Source: Gemmataceae bacterium (lineage in GTDB: Bacteria > Planctomycetota > Planctomycetia > Gemmatales > Gemmataceae). From it: a DNA stretch of 64,000 nucleotides. A program made the translations under genes and the position numbers. The DNA lies in NCBI GenBank assembly GCA_019752375.1, contig JAIEMG010000205.1, positions 1 to 64,000 on the forward strand, in the 5' to 3' direction. How positions within the stretch are numbered: position 1 is the stretch's first letter; each line of letters starts with the position of its first letter. Shown here piece by piece: positions 50,042 through 59,572 of this stretch. Under the pieces are notes generated by a model. The model made no database searches and was not told where the DNA came from. It worked only from the letters and a program-made list of their open reading frames with translations.

Positions 50042-50284
50042 ATGATTCAGACGGTCAAGATTTCCAGGGATTTGGGCCGCAAGGAACTCTTCGAGCTAGG
50101 TCGGAAGGCTCCGTACCACCGCTACGTCAATTTTCCGGTTGAGATACATCCGCAGTGGGACGCACTCAGACAGGAAATGGGCACTCTCTGCGGAGTTTGC
50201 GGCCGTTTTGTCAAAGACCACCAATTGGAAACAACCAATGATAAACCTACTGCATTATCTGAAGCATGCCACGAGCGTTTGTAG
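50042..50284 (+). CDS. Small phage protein, 80 aa
   Basis: ATG 50,042. Contains a CGVCGRFVKDH zinc-like motif. It overlaps the HNH-like gene by 19 bases. No family recognised. Confidence 0.58.
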   Translation: MIQTVKISRDLGRKELFELGRKAPYHRYVNFPVEIHPQWDALRQEMGTLCGVCGRFVKDHQLETTNDKPTALSEACHERL

Positions 50285-50841
50285 ACCACTCAGGGCGAGT
50301 GATTGGTACTCGCAAGGTACTCTCGTTTCACCACAGAAATAAGAGCGGAAACTCCATTTGGACATGGCAGTGTCTCAAATGCGGTAAGACTGGTGTTGGC
50401 CCCATAGTTCTGTTGCAGAAGCGTCGCTGTCAACGATGCTCCATCAAAGGCGAAGCCTCAAGGTCGTCAACATATCTTGGCTGTGGTCAGCTTAGCCAAC
50501 CACGATACCTAAAACTCAAGCGAGCCGCCAAAAACAGGAATTGGGAGTGGAACGTCACTCCCGAGTACCTGTGGTGCTTGTATTTGGAACAAGCCGGCCG
50601 ATGTGCGTTAAGCGGTCGGTCAATTGAGATGTTCCGTGATGACCCAATGCAAGCCAGTAGGACAACGGCGTCATTGGACCGTATTGATTCAAAAGCCGGC
50701 TATGTGCCCGGCAATGTGTGGTGGGTTCATAGGGATTTTCAGCCAATGAAAATGGATATCGACCTGTCCACGTTCGTACAAATGTGTCGCGACGTATCGA
50801 GGTATCAAACAAGCAATGCAACTACCTCCAGGCAAGACTGA
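50266..50841 (+). CDS. HNH-like / homing-type endonuclease of phage
   Basis: 191 aa. Two zinc pairs occur near residues 36-60 (CLKCGKTG, CQRC). The region CALSGRSIEM, then TASLDRIDSKAGYVPGNVWW and VHRDFQPMK is typical of phage HNH-type endonucleases, with SLDRIDS as the catalytic strand. By eye, more A+T-rich than flanking genes, consistent with later acquisition. It overlaps genes at both ends. Confidence 0.75.
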   Translation: MPRAFVDHSGRVIGTRKVLSFHHRNKSGNSIWTWQCLKCGKTGVGPIVLLQKRRCQRCSIKGEASRSSTYLGCGQLSQPRYLKLKRAAKNRNWEWNVTPEYLWCLYLEQAGRCALSGRSIEMFRDDPMQASRTTASLDRIDSKAGYVPGNVWWVHRDFQPMKMDIDLSTFVQMCRDVSRYQTSNATTSRQD

Positions 50842-51439
50842 ACAAGAAGTGATGGCGGCGATTGAGAAGGCGGTGAACATACTGGCACCGTCTTTTGTGT
50901 TCGGATACATGGACTTGGACGATATCAAACAGACGGCTCGCATGTACGGACTGCAATGCCTGCGTCAGTACGACTCGTCCAGACCGCTCGACAACTTCGT
51001 CTATTCCCATATTAAGAACAGACTTATTAACTATAAGAGAGATAATCTTCGCCGCAACGACGCCCCGTGCCGCGAGTGCCACGCCGCCTCGATGACCGGC
51101 TCGCCGTTCTCGCACCACACCGACAGCCTTCCCTGCCAAAAGTATCGGGCCTGGAAAAGCCGGAACGACAACAAGGCGAACATCATGCACCCGCTCGACC
51201 TGGACTTCATCGCCGACGAGCGGGAACCAAACACCCGGCAGGAGAGCGAGGTAGAGTCCGAGGTCGAGACCAAAGAGCTTCTCCGACTCATCGACATGAA
51301 CCTGGACGTTGACCTGCGGGCCACCTTCCTTCAAATGAAGGCCGGCCAGTCGGTGCCCAAGGCCCGCCGAATGGTGGTCGAGAAGGCCGTCCGGGACATC
51401 CTGAAGGGAGCCATCGAATGCCCAAGCGTGGACGACTAA
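50816..51439 (+). CDS. Phage sigma-70-like factor
   Basis: 207 aa. DLDDIKQTARMYGLQCLRQY, then DSSRPLDNFVYSHIKNRLIN matches sigma region 2, the core-binding and -10-recognising part. After a variable Cys/His-bearing linker, the C-terminus has helices (LRATFLQMKAGQSVPKARRM) in the position of region 4. It stands directly upstream of the terminase-like gene, overlapping it by 22 bases, so it may direct host RNA polymerase to late promoters. Confidence 0.72.
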   Translation: MQLPPGKTEQEVMAAIEKAVNILAPSFVFGYMDLDDIKQTARMYGLQCLRQYDSSRPLDNFVYSHIKNRLINYKRDNLRRNDAPCRECHAASMTGSPFSHHTDSLPCQKYRAWKSRNDNKANIMHPLDLDFIADEREPNTRQESEVESEVETKELLRLIDMNLDVDLRATFLQMKAGQSVPKARRMVVEKAVRDILKGAIECPSVDD

Positions 51440-52263
51440 GCAACGACGAGTCCAACTACATCCGCATCAACGCCCGCAAGTTGACGGTGGACGAGATTGC
51501 CGCCAACCTGGACCGGACGCCGCTCACCGTGCGGGACTTCATCGAGAAGAACGTCCCTCCGGACACGACCGGCATGACCATGCCCAAGGCCGAGGCCATC
51601 AAGGTCACCGTCCGGCAGGAACTGCGTCACTCCATGGCCTGGAAGTCGCTGAACGACGAGTTTACCAATGAGGAGCTTGAGTATTTCGAGGAACGCTACG
51701 TCACGATGATGTCGCAGTTCAAGGAAGACGTACTTCCTACGGAAGAAACTCAAATCTTCTTACTCATCAAGTTCGAAATCTTGATGAACCGCAACCTGAA
51801 AGAGCGGCGGCGTGCCCGCGACGACATCGAACGCTTGATGCGTGTCCAGACGACCCACCTGAAACAGTTTCAGGGCAAGGTGGAGAACATGGACGACGCC
51901 GCCAAGCAGTTCATGCTGAACGTCGAGACGCAAATCATCTCGGCCAAGGCCGCGGAGTCCACGCGGACCACCGAGTACGTCAAGCTCGAAGAGAAGCACC
52001 AGGCCCTGATGAAGGATTTGAAGGGCACCCGCGACCAGCGTATCTCGAAGGCGACCGACGCCAAGGTCAGCTTCCTGGGGCTCATCAAGAACCTCCAGGA
52101 GCACGACATCCGCGAAGCCGAAGGCCGGCAGATGGAACTCATGCGACTGGCCACCGAGAAGGAGTTACGGCGGCTCGGCCAGCCGCACAAGTACGACGAC
52201 GGCAACCAGGACCAGCCGGTGCTATCGGCTGAAACGGTGGAGATGCTCGATGAGCTTGAATAG
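51418..52263 (+). CDS. Probable small terminase subunit
   Basis: 281 aa. An N-terminal HTH-like part (LSNDESNYIRINARKLTVDE, IAANLDRTPLTV) precedes long helices with charged heptads up to about residue 250. This, and its position ahead of the large subunit, fit a DNA-recognising small terminase. No direct family match is visible, and genes lie between it and the large subunit, so the call is contextual. Confidence 0.55.
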   Translation: MPKRGRLSNDESNYIRINARKLTVDEIAANLDRTPLTVRDFIEKNVPPDTTGMTMPKAEAIKVTVRQELRHSMAWKSLNDEFTNEELEYFEERYVTMMSQFKEDVLPTEETQIFLLIKFEILMNRNLKERRRARDDIERLMRVQTTHLKQFQGKVENMDDAAKQFMLNVETQIISAKAAESTRTTEYVKLEEKHQALMKDLKGTRDQRISKATDAKVSFLGLIKNLQEHDIREAEGRQMELMRLATEKELRRLGQPHKYDDGNQDQPVLSAETVEMLDELE

Positions 52264-52357
52264 CCAAAGTGACGGTCTGCTACCGCCAATGCGTATGTGG
52301 GAAATTGGTTAACCCCCGTGGGTCATTTATCCACCGCACTATCACTGCCCTTCTTGC

Positions 52358-52456
52358 ATGGGCGAGAAGTACACGGACCTCAACGGGGTCAAGTTCTGCC
52401 CCAAGTGCGACGCGGTCATGGTCGCCTGTACTCCAGCAATTTGTGCATCATCATGA
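52358..52456 (+). CDS. Tiny phage zinc protein, 32 aa, start uncertain
   Basis: ATG 52,358, ending in an ATGA overlap with the next gene. It contains FCPKC; the codons just upstream in the same frame read CPSC, so a complete four-Cys ribbon would need an unusual earlier start. Real start unresolved. Confidence 0.45.
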   Translation: MGEKYTDLNGVKFCPKCDAVMVACTPAICASS

Positions 52457-53085
52457 AACTGAAGCTGCATAGCAACTTTTCGGACTATTACGATTACCAG
52501 TTCGACCTGGACGGCGAAGTCTTCGAGCGGATGGGTACCGGCGGACCGACCCGCAGGGAAATGTTCGTTGTCATGGAGCGGCTCGGCCTCCGCGTCCCCG
52601 AATACGGCCGCGTGACCGACCTCAAGCCCCTGTGGGCGGAAGTCGTCGTTTACCTGGACGAGCGAGCCCACTGCGGCGACGGCAAGGTGAGGCTACCCCT
52701 GGAGCAGGCCATCATGCAGTACCCGCAGGCCCTGGCGTCGTGCTTCCTGCCGCCCGGTGGCGAGTCCATTCGGGAGCTTCACATCGGGAATCGGTGTTTC
52801 CGGCTGCGGTACACGTCGGTCGATGACTGGCGGTCCAACTGCGGCGAGGGCGATTGCGAGGTGTTGGGCGAGGTCTGCCTTCCTGCCTATCGCGGGAAAG
52901 TATCGCACGCCCTCTTTGCTATCGACTTCGTGCCGTGTGGTGGAAAGGAATGGGCGGTGGACTTCAACATCGCCCCAGGGATGAGGGGCTCCGGCATGGA
53001 AAGAATCATGTCGGCGAGCGATGTGGTCAAGGAATTGAAGGGATATCTTAGTTCGTTCCAAGAGGATACCAAATGCGGAAGCTAG
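52453..53085 (+). CDS. Phage ATP-grasp-like protein
   Basis: 210 aa from an ATG overlapping the previous stop. The C-terminal part HALFAIDFVPCGGKEWAVDF followed by NIAPGMRGSGME matches the metal/ATP-binding end of ATP-grasp enzymes (Asp...Asp-Phe-Asn...Pro-Gly), which ligate acids to amines or thiols. The N-terminal half is less typical. It overlaps the GDP-mannose dehydratase gene by 13 bases. Its acceptor is unknown. Confidence 0.6.
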   Translation: MKLKLHSNFSDYYDYQFDLDGEVFERMGTGGPTRREMFVVMERLGLRVPEYGRVTDLKPLWAEVVVYLDERAHCGDGKVRLPLEQAIMQYPQALASCFLPPGGESIRELHIGNRCFRLRYTSVDDWRSNCGEGDCEVLGEVCLPAYRGKVSHALFAIDFVPCGGKEWAVDFNIAPGMRGSGMERIMSASDVVKELKGYLSSFQEDTKCGS

Positions 53086-54173
53086 CGGTCATATGGGGAA
53101 TCACTGGACAGGATGGCAGCTATCTAGCTGAGTTGCTGCTGAACAAGCGATACGAGCGTGTCGTCGGCGTGAGGCGGCGGACATCGGTTAACAACGACGA
53201 GCGTCTCCGGTCCGCAATGCGTGACGACCGCTTCGAACTCATCTACGGGGACGTGACCGACGCGGCCTCGGTGAACGCCATCATTCGCCACTACCACCCG
53301 ACCGAGGTCTACAACCTCGCGGCCCAGAGTCACGTCAAGGTGTCGTTCGACGAGCCCTCGCACACTTGGGCTGCGACGGCGGGCGGGGCTCTGAACATCC
53401 TGGAGGCAATTCGGCAGGAGGCCGCGTGGCCTGGAGAGATGCGGTACTACCAGGCGTCCAGCAGCGAAATGTTCGGCTCACAGTTCACCGTCACTGCCGA
53501 CGGCCGCTGCCAGGGCGAGTATACGCCGATGGTGCCAAACTCCCCATACGCGATTGCCAAGTTGGCTGCCCACCACACGGCCCGACTATATCGCGAGGCA
53601 TACGGCCTCCACGCGAGTTCCGGCATTCTGTTCAACCACGAGAGCGAGCGGCGTGGAGACACCTTCGTCACCCGAAAGATTTCCCAGTGGGTCGCCCAGG
53701 TCGCCCTCTCCCGCAAGTGGAAGGCCAAGCCGCCCGAACTTTGCCTCGGGAACATCGAGTCCCACCGCGACTGGGGTCACGCCCAAGACTACGTGTACGC
53801 GATGTGGCTCATGCTCCAGCAGGAAAAGCCCGACGACTACGTCATCGCCACCGGCCATACGCACACGGTGAAGCAGTTCCTCGACCGTGCCCTCGCCGTC
53901 ATCGGCGTCACCGAGTCGCAGGGCCTCTACCGCATCGACCACTCCCTGTACCGTCCGTCCGAGGTGCCCTTCCTGCGTGGCGACTCGACCAAGGCGAGGA
54001 ATGTACTTGGCTGGAAGCCGGAGATTTGTTTCGACGAGCTAGTCCGCAGAATGGTGTTACATGATGCGGGGCAATTAGGTCTCGACATGGCGGGTACGAC
54101 GAGTGGCACGCGAAGACAGGAACTGGGCGGACCCGCAGTACAAAGCTTGGCGACTAGCGGTCTATCGACGTGA
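53073..54173 (+). CDS. gmd: GDP-mannose 4,6-dehydratase, phage-encoded
   Basis: 366 aa. An NAD(P)-binding Rossmann start (WGITGQDGSYLAELLL), catalytic SSSEMFG and Tyr-x3-Lys (SPYAIAK), then FNHESERRGDTFVTRKI and RDWGHAQDYV are diagnostic of Gmd, which makes GDP-4-keto-6-deoxy-mannose, the precursor of GDP-fucose, rhamnose, talose and perosamine. The extra tail after about residue 335 overlaps the next gene by 71 bases and looks non-native. The gene lies within the phage late operon. Confidence 0.93.
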   Translation: MRKLAVIWGITGQDGSYLAELLLNKRYERVVGVRRRTSVNNDERLRSAMRDDRFELIYGDVTDAASVNAIIRHYHPTEVYNLAAQSHVKVSFDEPSHTWAATAGGALNILEAIRQEAAWPGEMRYYQASSSEMFGSQFTVTADGRCQGEYTPMVPNSPYAIAKLAAHHTARLYREAYGLHASSGILFNHESERRGDTFVTRKISQWVAQVALSRKWKAKPPELCLGNIESHRDWGHAQDYVYAMWLMLQQEKPDDYVIATGHTHTVKQFLDRALAVIGVTESQGLYRIDHSLYRPSEVPFLRGDSTKARNVLGWKPEICFDELVRRMVLHDAGQLGLDMAGTTSGTRRQELGGPAVQSLATSGLST

Positions 54174-54435
54174 CAAGTTCTGCTGTCGCCAGTGCGGCAG
54201 CAAGAAGAAGCTTCAGGCTCACCATATAAAACGGTGGGCGGATTATCCCACGCTCCGTTTTGTAGTGTCGAACGGCATCACCCTGTGCAAGGCGTGCCAC
54301 GGCAAGATTTGGGGTTGCGAGGAGGATTTCGAAGCGATGTTCACTCACATGGTCAACCCGGACGGGATGGTTAGCATCCTGGCAATTCTGTATGGCGAGC
54401 AAGACAACCCCGACACCTTACACGGTCGTCCGTGA
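54103..54435 (+). CDS. HNH endonuclease next to terminase
   Basis: 110 aa from GTG 54,103. CRQCG...LQAHHIKRW...CKACHGKIWG is the standard HNH zinc-nuclease signature. HNH proteins beside terminase genes take part in DNA packaging in several tailed phages. It overlaps both neighbours. Confidence 0.9.
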   Translation: MAREDRNWADPQYKAWRLAVYRRDKFCCRQCGSKKKLQAHHIKRWADYPTLRFVVSNGITLCKACHGKIWGCEEDFEAMFTHMVNPDGMVSILAILYGEQDNPDTLHGRP

Positions 54436-54871
54436 CACGAGAGAGAAGGAAGGCTGGACCTTCCCTGCCGGTGGCCTGTGCCAAGGCACGGTCGTCGGCA
54501 CACTCCGCACGGGCGACTACTCCCTCAAGGGCTACGAGAAGCTGTTTGTCATCGAACGGAAGGGCTCCATTGGTGAGTTCGCCCGCAACATCGTTCAATC
54601 CCGCTTCGACCGAGAGCTAGTCCGTCTCGAATCATTCGCTCATCCCTTCATGGTTCTGGAATTCACGATGGAAGACATCGTGCTCTTCCCCCAGAACGCC
54701 AATCTGCCCGATTACGTCATCAAGCGGCTCCGCATCTCGCCGCAGTTCATCATGAAGCGTCTGAACGACTTCCAGGTCAAGTACCGGACCCACATCATCC
54801 TCGCCGGCAAGTACGGCCGACACGTCTCCTCCAGTCTCTTCAAGCGGATAACGGAACAATGTCCCATCTAA
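54392..54871 (+). CDS. ERCC4/XPF-type nuclease domain protein
   Basis: 159 aa. VVRDTREKEGW with the catalytic Asp, then GDYSLKGYE and the IERKGS motif define the ERCC4 nuclease fold (GDx...ERKx3D-like). RFDRELVRLESF and THIILAGKYG are also typical of phage members. It probably cuts branched or flapped DNA. The ATG overlaps the HNH gene and the stop overlaps the terminase gene. Confidence 0.88.
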   Translation: MASKTTPTPYTVVRDTREKEGWTFPAGGLCQGTVVGTLRTGDYSLKGYEKLFVIERKGSIGEFARNIVQSRFDRELVRLESFAHPFMVLEFTMEDIVLFPQNANLPDYVIKRLRISPQFIMKRLNDFQVKYRTHIILAGKYGRHVSSSLFKRITEQCPI

Positions 54872-56919
54872 AGTCCGAGCAGGAACGTCTCGCTTCCCTG
54901 CTTGAGAACGCCTGGCTCGGCCTGGGCGACACCAGCGGCATCGACATTCTCAGCCCGTTCGACCTGCGGACGCGTGAGGATATCGAGAACCCGATTCTGC
55001 ACACGCTCAAGCTGATGCGGAATCCGATGTACTTCCCATTCACCTGCAAGCACATCTTCAACATCGAACTGCTGCCGATGCAGAACGTCGTGCTCCAGGA
55101 GTTGTGGAACAAGCCGTTCCCGATGTGGATTGGTAGCCGCGGCATGGGCAAGAGCTTCCTCATGGCCCTCTACGCCATGCTCCGAGCCCTCCTGTGCCCC
55201 GGCGTGAAAATCGTCATCGTCGGTGCCGCCTTCCGCCAGGCCAAGGTCGTCTTCGAATACTGCGAGTACATCTGGTCCAACGCCCCCGTCCTCCGCGACC
55301 TGGTCGGCTCCGACCGCGGCCGTAACAACCGCGAGAACGGCCCCCGCCGCGACATCGACCGCTGCGAACTCATCATCGGCGACAGCATCATCATCGCCCT
55401 GCCCCTGGGCGACGGGAAAAAGATTCGCGGACAGCGTGCCAACTACATCATCGCGGACGAATTCGCCTCCATTCCGGAGGAGGTCTACGAGAATGTCGTC
55501 GCCGGTTTCGCGGCCGTGTCGGCGTCGCCCATCCAGCAGGTGAAGAACACCGCACGCACCAACATCCTCAAGGGCCTCGGCCTGTGGAGTAACGAGCAGG
55601 AAGAGGAGGCGGTCAAGTCGCACCGTGGCAACCAGGCCATCCTCTCCGGTACCGCCTACTACGACTTCAACCACTTCTCGAAATACTGGAAGCGGTACAA
55701 GGCCATCATCGAGAGCCGCGGGGACAAGCACAAGCTGGAGGAGATTTTCCAGGGAGAGGTGCCGCCCAACTTCAACTGGCGTGATTACTCGGTCATCCGC
55801 GTCCCCGTCGAGCTTCTCCCCGAAGGCTTCATGGACGCCAAGCACGTCGCCCGGTCCAAGGCCACCGTCCACAACGGCATCTACCTGATGGAATTTGGTG
55901 CCGTATTTGCCACCGACAGCGAAGGCTTCTTCCGCCGCTCCCTCATCGAGTCGTGCGTCGTCGGCAAAACCGCCGCCCCCATGGTCATCGACGGACACGA
56001 AGTCGTCTTCGAAGCCAGCCTGCGTGGCAACCCGAGGAAAGAGTACGTCTACGGCATCGACCCGGCGTCGGAGCAGGACAACTTCTCCATCGTCGTCATC
56101 GAGATGGCCGATGGCCACCGCCGCATCGTCTACTGCTGGACGACCACCCGCCAGAGCCACAAGGAGAAGGTAAAGGCCGGCCTTATCCGCGACCTGGACT
56201 TCTACGGCTACTGTGCCCGCAAGATTCGCGACCTGATGAAGACCTTTCCGTGCGTCCGCATGGTCATGGACTCCCAGGGCGGCGGCATCGCGGTTGAAGA
56301 AGCACTCCACGACCCCGACAAGTTCCACGGCGGTGAGAAACCCATCTGGCAAGTCATCGACCCGGACGACCACAAGGACTCCGACGACCAGCCGGGCCTC
56401 CACATCCTGGAGATGGTCCAGTTCGCCCGAGCCGACTGGGTCAGCGAGGCCAATCACGGCATGAGAAAGGACTTCGAAGACAAAGTCCTACTCTTCCCGC
56501 ACTTCGACCCGCTCAGCATCGGACTAGCTATCGAGGAAGACAAGGCGTCGCAGCGGCTCTACGACACGCTCGAAGACTGCGTCATGGAAATCGAGCAACT
56601 CAAGGACGAACTAGCGACCATCATCCACACCCAGACCGTCACCGGCCGCGACCGCTGGGACACGCCCCAAATCAAGGGAGCGGGCGGCAAGACGGGCCGG
56701 CTCCGCAAGGACCGTTACTCGGCACTTGTCATGGCCAACATGACAGCACGCACCATGCAGCGTTCGGTCAAGCCAGCGGAAGTGCAGGTCATTGGCGGCT
56801 TCGCCCACACGAGGCTGGGCAGGAAGGGTGGTGCCTTGTACACGGGACCGGACTGGTTCTGCCAAGGCGGTATCCAGAGCGGAAGCTTTGGTCAGTCTGT
56901 CCGTCGAGGCGGTGTATAA
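54859..56919 (+). CDS. Terminase large subunit
   Basis: 686 aa. The ATPase part has Walker A GSRGMGKSF (near residue 98), and Walker B YIIADEFASI (near 200). The nuclease part starts near YGIDPASEQDNFSIVV (about 400) with acidic residues suited to the RNase H fold (VRMVMDSQGGG). This motor packages DNA into the prohead. Length is above the usual 450-600. Gene order terminase-portal-protease-capsid is intact. Confidence 0.95.
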   Translation: MSHLKSEQERLASLLENAWLGLGDTSGIDILSPFDLRTREDIENPILHTLKLMRNPMYFPFTCKHIFNIELLPMQNVVLQELWNKPFPMWIGSRGMGKSFLMALYAMLRALLCPGVKIVIVGAAFRQAKVVFEYCEYIWSNAPVLRDLVGSDRGRNNRENGPRRDIDRCELIIGDSIIIALPLGDGKKIRGQRANYIIADEFASIPEEVYENVVAGFAAVSASPIQQVKNTARTNILKGLGLWSNEQEEEAVKSHRGNQAILSGTAYYDFNHFSKYWKRYKAIIESRGDKHKLEEIFQGEVPPNFNWRDYSVIRVPVELLPEGFMDAKHVARSKATVHNGIYLMEFGAVFATDSEGFFRRSLIESCVVGKTAAPMVIDGHEVVFEASLRGNPRKEYVYGIDPASEQDNFSIVVIEMADGHRRIVYCWTTTRQSHKEKVKAGLIRDLDFYGYCARKIRDLMKTFPCVRMVMDSQGGGIAVEEALHDPDKFHGGEKPIWQVIDPDDHKDSDDQPGLHILEMVQFARADWVSEANHGMRKDFEDKVLLFPHFDPLSIGLAIEEDKASQRLYDTLEDCVMEIEQLKDELATIIHTQTVTGRDRWDTPQIKGAGGKTGRLRKDRYSALVMANMTARTMQRSVKPAEVQVIGGFAHTRLGRKGGALYTGPDWFCQGGIQSGSFGQSVRRGGV

Positions 56920-56957
56920 GACCATTGCTGTTGTGAACACATTACCGGGGAAACGCC

Positions 56958-57353
56958 GTGGAACCCGTCTTTAATGAGCCGGCCATAGCTCGGTTAGTGT
57001 CTGAAGTTGAGTCTCGTTTCGAGTTGCGTCATTTGGACTCAATCAACATCACCGGACATTTTCGCGTCAGACACAAACACATCAATTCTAACAAACTCGT
57101 TTACATCTGTCGCGATGCGAACACGGGCACGCTACTGAAAGTCGGACAAACGACAAACTGGCGGGGTAGGTTCGTTTGTTACGGATATCGAGACAGAACA
57201 CTTGATGTGTGGGTGGAAGTGTTTGAGGCAAAGGATTGGCCTCATCAAGACCGAGTTGAAAATGAGCTTCGAGATTACATCGAAAACTTGGGCTGTCTCC
57301 TGCCATGGGATAACACAAGTCAGCGACTCACAAGAATGAAAGTTCGGTCATGA
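56958..57353 (+). CDS. GIY-YIG-like nuclease, possible homing gene
   Basis: 131 aa. KLVYICRDANTG, then LLKVGQTTNWRGRF and VENELRDYIEN match the order of GIY-YIG variants (YI...KxGxT...R...E). It lies between terminase and portal, a frequent homing site, and is clearly more A+T-rich by eye. It overlaps the portal start (ATGA). Confidence 0.55.
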   Translation: MEPVFNEPAIARLVSEVESRFELRHLDSINITGHFRVRHKHINSNKLVYICRDANTGTLLKVGQTTNWRGRFVCYGYRDRTLDVWVEVFEAKDWPHQDRVENELRDYIENLGCLLPWDNTSQRLTRMKVRS

Positions 57354-59572
57354 GTGTGAAGAAGCCGAAGAATCCAGCCTCCGTGGTCGAGAGTCGCCGC
57401 GACGAGCCCATGTTCACGACGTGGGCCGCGGATGGCACGGGCCAGGCGACGGCCTTCGCCTCCACCGCCAAGGCCCTCACCAACGCGGAGCCGTTCGTTC
57501 AGCGGACGGCCGGTACCAACGCCTACCAGAACGTCGCTCCAGGAAACGTCTCGGTCCGCGACGGCTACGACCGCCGCGACTACGACTACTTCCGTCCGGG
57601 CGAGGCCATCCCCACCAAGCCCAAGGAAATCATCGCCGCTTGCATGCAGGCGTATGACCGGATTGGTCCGGTCAAGAACACCATCGACCTGATGGCCGAC
57701 TTCGCCTGTGCCGGCATCGACCTGGTCCACCCGAACCCACGCATTGAGAAGTTTTTCAAGGGCTGGGCCAAGCAGGTCAAGATGAAGGACCGCACCGAGC
57801 GTGCCCTCAACCTGCTCTACCGTGGCGGCAACGTCATCATCAAGCGTCAGACCGCCAAGCTGCGGCAGGCGGACATCGACAACATCCAGCGAGCCCAGGG
57901 CGAGGCGGACTTGCCGGCCGATTCAGGCCCGAAGCCGCCGAAGAACGAGATTCCCTGGGCCTACACGATTCTCAACCCCATGAGCATCGAGGTGCTGGGT
58001 GAGGAACTCGCCCCGTTCCTGGGCTCCGACCACTTCACCTACGGCGTGAAGCTCTCGCAGAGCTTGGTCCGGAAAATCAAGAACCCGCGGACCACGACGG
58101 ATAAGGCACTTATCGCCAAGCTGCCGGCGAACATCACCGCCGCCATCCGTGCGGGCGAGACGGTGATTCCGCTCGACCCGACCAAAGTCCGGGCCATGTA
58201 TTACAAGAAGGACGACTGGCAGGTGTGGGCGAACCCCATGACCTACGCCATCCTCGAAGACCTTGTAATGCTCAAGAAGATGAAGCTGGCCGACCTGGCT
58301 GCCCTCGATGGGGCCATCAGCCACATTCGCCTCTGGAAGCTCGGCAACTTCGAGCACCGCATCCTGCCGACCGAGCACGCCATCAACCGCCTGGCCGAGA
58401 TGTTGCTGAACAACGTCGGCGGCGGCTCCATGGACCTCATCTGGACGCCCGACATCGAACTCAGCGAGACCTCCACGGAAATCGCCAAGTTCCTGGGTGA
58501 AGAGAAGTACGGTCCCGTCCTCACGGCCATCTACGCCGGCCTCGGCATTCCGCCGACCATGACTGGTGCCGCGACCCAGTCCGGCTTCACCAACAACTAC
58601 ATCTCCATCAAGACTTTGGTCGAGCGGCTCCAGTACGGCCGCGATGTCATCACGGCGATGTGGGAGGAGGAAATCCGGGCGGTCCAACTCGCGATGGGCT
58701 TCCGCTTCCCTGCCCAGTGTGTCTTCGACCGGATGACGCTGACTGACGAAGCCTCGCTGCTGGCCCTGTTCATCCAGATGGCCGACCGAGACCTCATCTC
58801 CGCGGAGACCATCCAGGAACGCTTCGGCGAGATTCCCGAGGTCGAGGAAGTGCGTATGCGTCGCGAGGCCCGCCGCCGCAAGAACGAGCAGCTGCCCGCC
58901 AAGGCCGGCCCGTTCCACACCGCGGAAAAGTCCCACGACCTCAAGAAAATCATCGCCCAGTCCGGTGCCCACGCCCCGAGCGAGTTGGGCGTCTCCATGG
59001 ACGAGAAGAAGCCGGGCGAAATGTCGCCGATGCAGCACGAGAAGAAGTTTGGCCCGAAGCCCGCCGCCCCGGTGGGTACCGCCAAGAAAAAGGGTGTCTC
59101 CGAGCAGGGACGGCCGCGGAACAAGAAGGACTCCAAGAAGCGGAAGGCACGGACGGTCAAGCCCCGCACCAAGGCGAGTTTCATGGACGCCCTGTCCTGG
59201 GCCGAGCACGCCCAGCAGGTCATCGCCGAGGTCACCCAACCGGCCTACCTCCACTCGGTCAACAAGAAGAACCTTCGTGCGTTGACGACCGCCGAGTCCG
59301 AGGCCCTGGAGAAGTTCAAGTTCGCGACGCTGGCGAACCTGGACGTTCACGCCAAGGTGGACGAGGAGGCCGTCAAGAGGGTCGTTGCTAGTCCGTTGGT
59401 TATTCCCCATCAGGTAACGCAACTCGTTAAGGCCACCGTGACCAAACACATCGAACGCGAAGGCAAGGAGCCGACCGTCGAGAAGGTTCGCCAAATCCAG
59501 GCAGCGGTCGTCGCTTTGTTCAAGGCGGATGTTGATGAAGAGGCCAGTGATTCTGGTAACGGTCCATCGTAG
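57350..59572 (+). CDS. Portal protein
   Basis: 740 aa. Gene order, size and segments such as DYFRPGEAIPTKPKEIIAAC, YTILNPMSIEVLGEEL, HAINRLAEMLLNNVGG, and SGFTNNYISIKTLVERLQYG are typical of phage portals, which form the dodecameric DNA channel. The C-terminal 250 residues are unusually long, with a Lys-rich stretch (KKKGVSEQGRPRNKKDSKKR), perhaps a fused domain. The stop region is overlapped by the next gene. Confidence 0.9.
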   Translation: MSVKKPKNPASVVESRRDEPMFTTWAADGTGQATAFASTAKALTNAEPFVQRTAGTNAYQNVAPGNVSVRDGYDRRDYDYFRPGEAIPTKPKEIIAACMQAYDRIGPVKNTIDLMADFACAGIDLVHPNPRIEKFFKGWAKQVKMKDRTERALNLLYRGGNVIIKRQTAKLRQADIDNIQRAQGEADLPADSGPKPPKNEIPWAYTILNPMSIEVLGEELAPFLGSDHFTYGVKLSQSLVRKIKNPRTTTDKALIAKLPANITAAIRAGETVIPLDPTKVRAMYYKKDDWQVWANPMTYAILEDLVMLKKMKLADLAALDGAISHIRLWKLGNFEHRILPTEHAINRLAEMLLNNVGGGSMDLIWTPDIELSETSTEIAKFLGEEKYGPVLTAIYAGLGIPPTMTGAATQSGFTNNYISIKTLVERLQYGRDVITAMWEEEIRAVQLAMGFRFPAQCVFDRMTLTDEASLLALFIQMADRDLISAETIQERFGEIPEVEEVRMRREARRRKNEQLPAKAGPFHTAEKSHDLKKIIAQSGAHAPSELGVSMDEKKPGEMSPMQHEKKFGPKPAAPVGTAKKKGVSEQGRPRNKKDSKKRKARTVKPRTKASFMDALSWAEHAQQVIAEVTQPAYLHSVNKKNLRALTTAESEALEKFKFATLANLDVHAKVDEEAVKRVVASPLVIPHQVTQLVKATVTKHIEREGKEPTVEKVRQIQAAVVALFKADVDEEASDSGNGPS

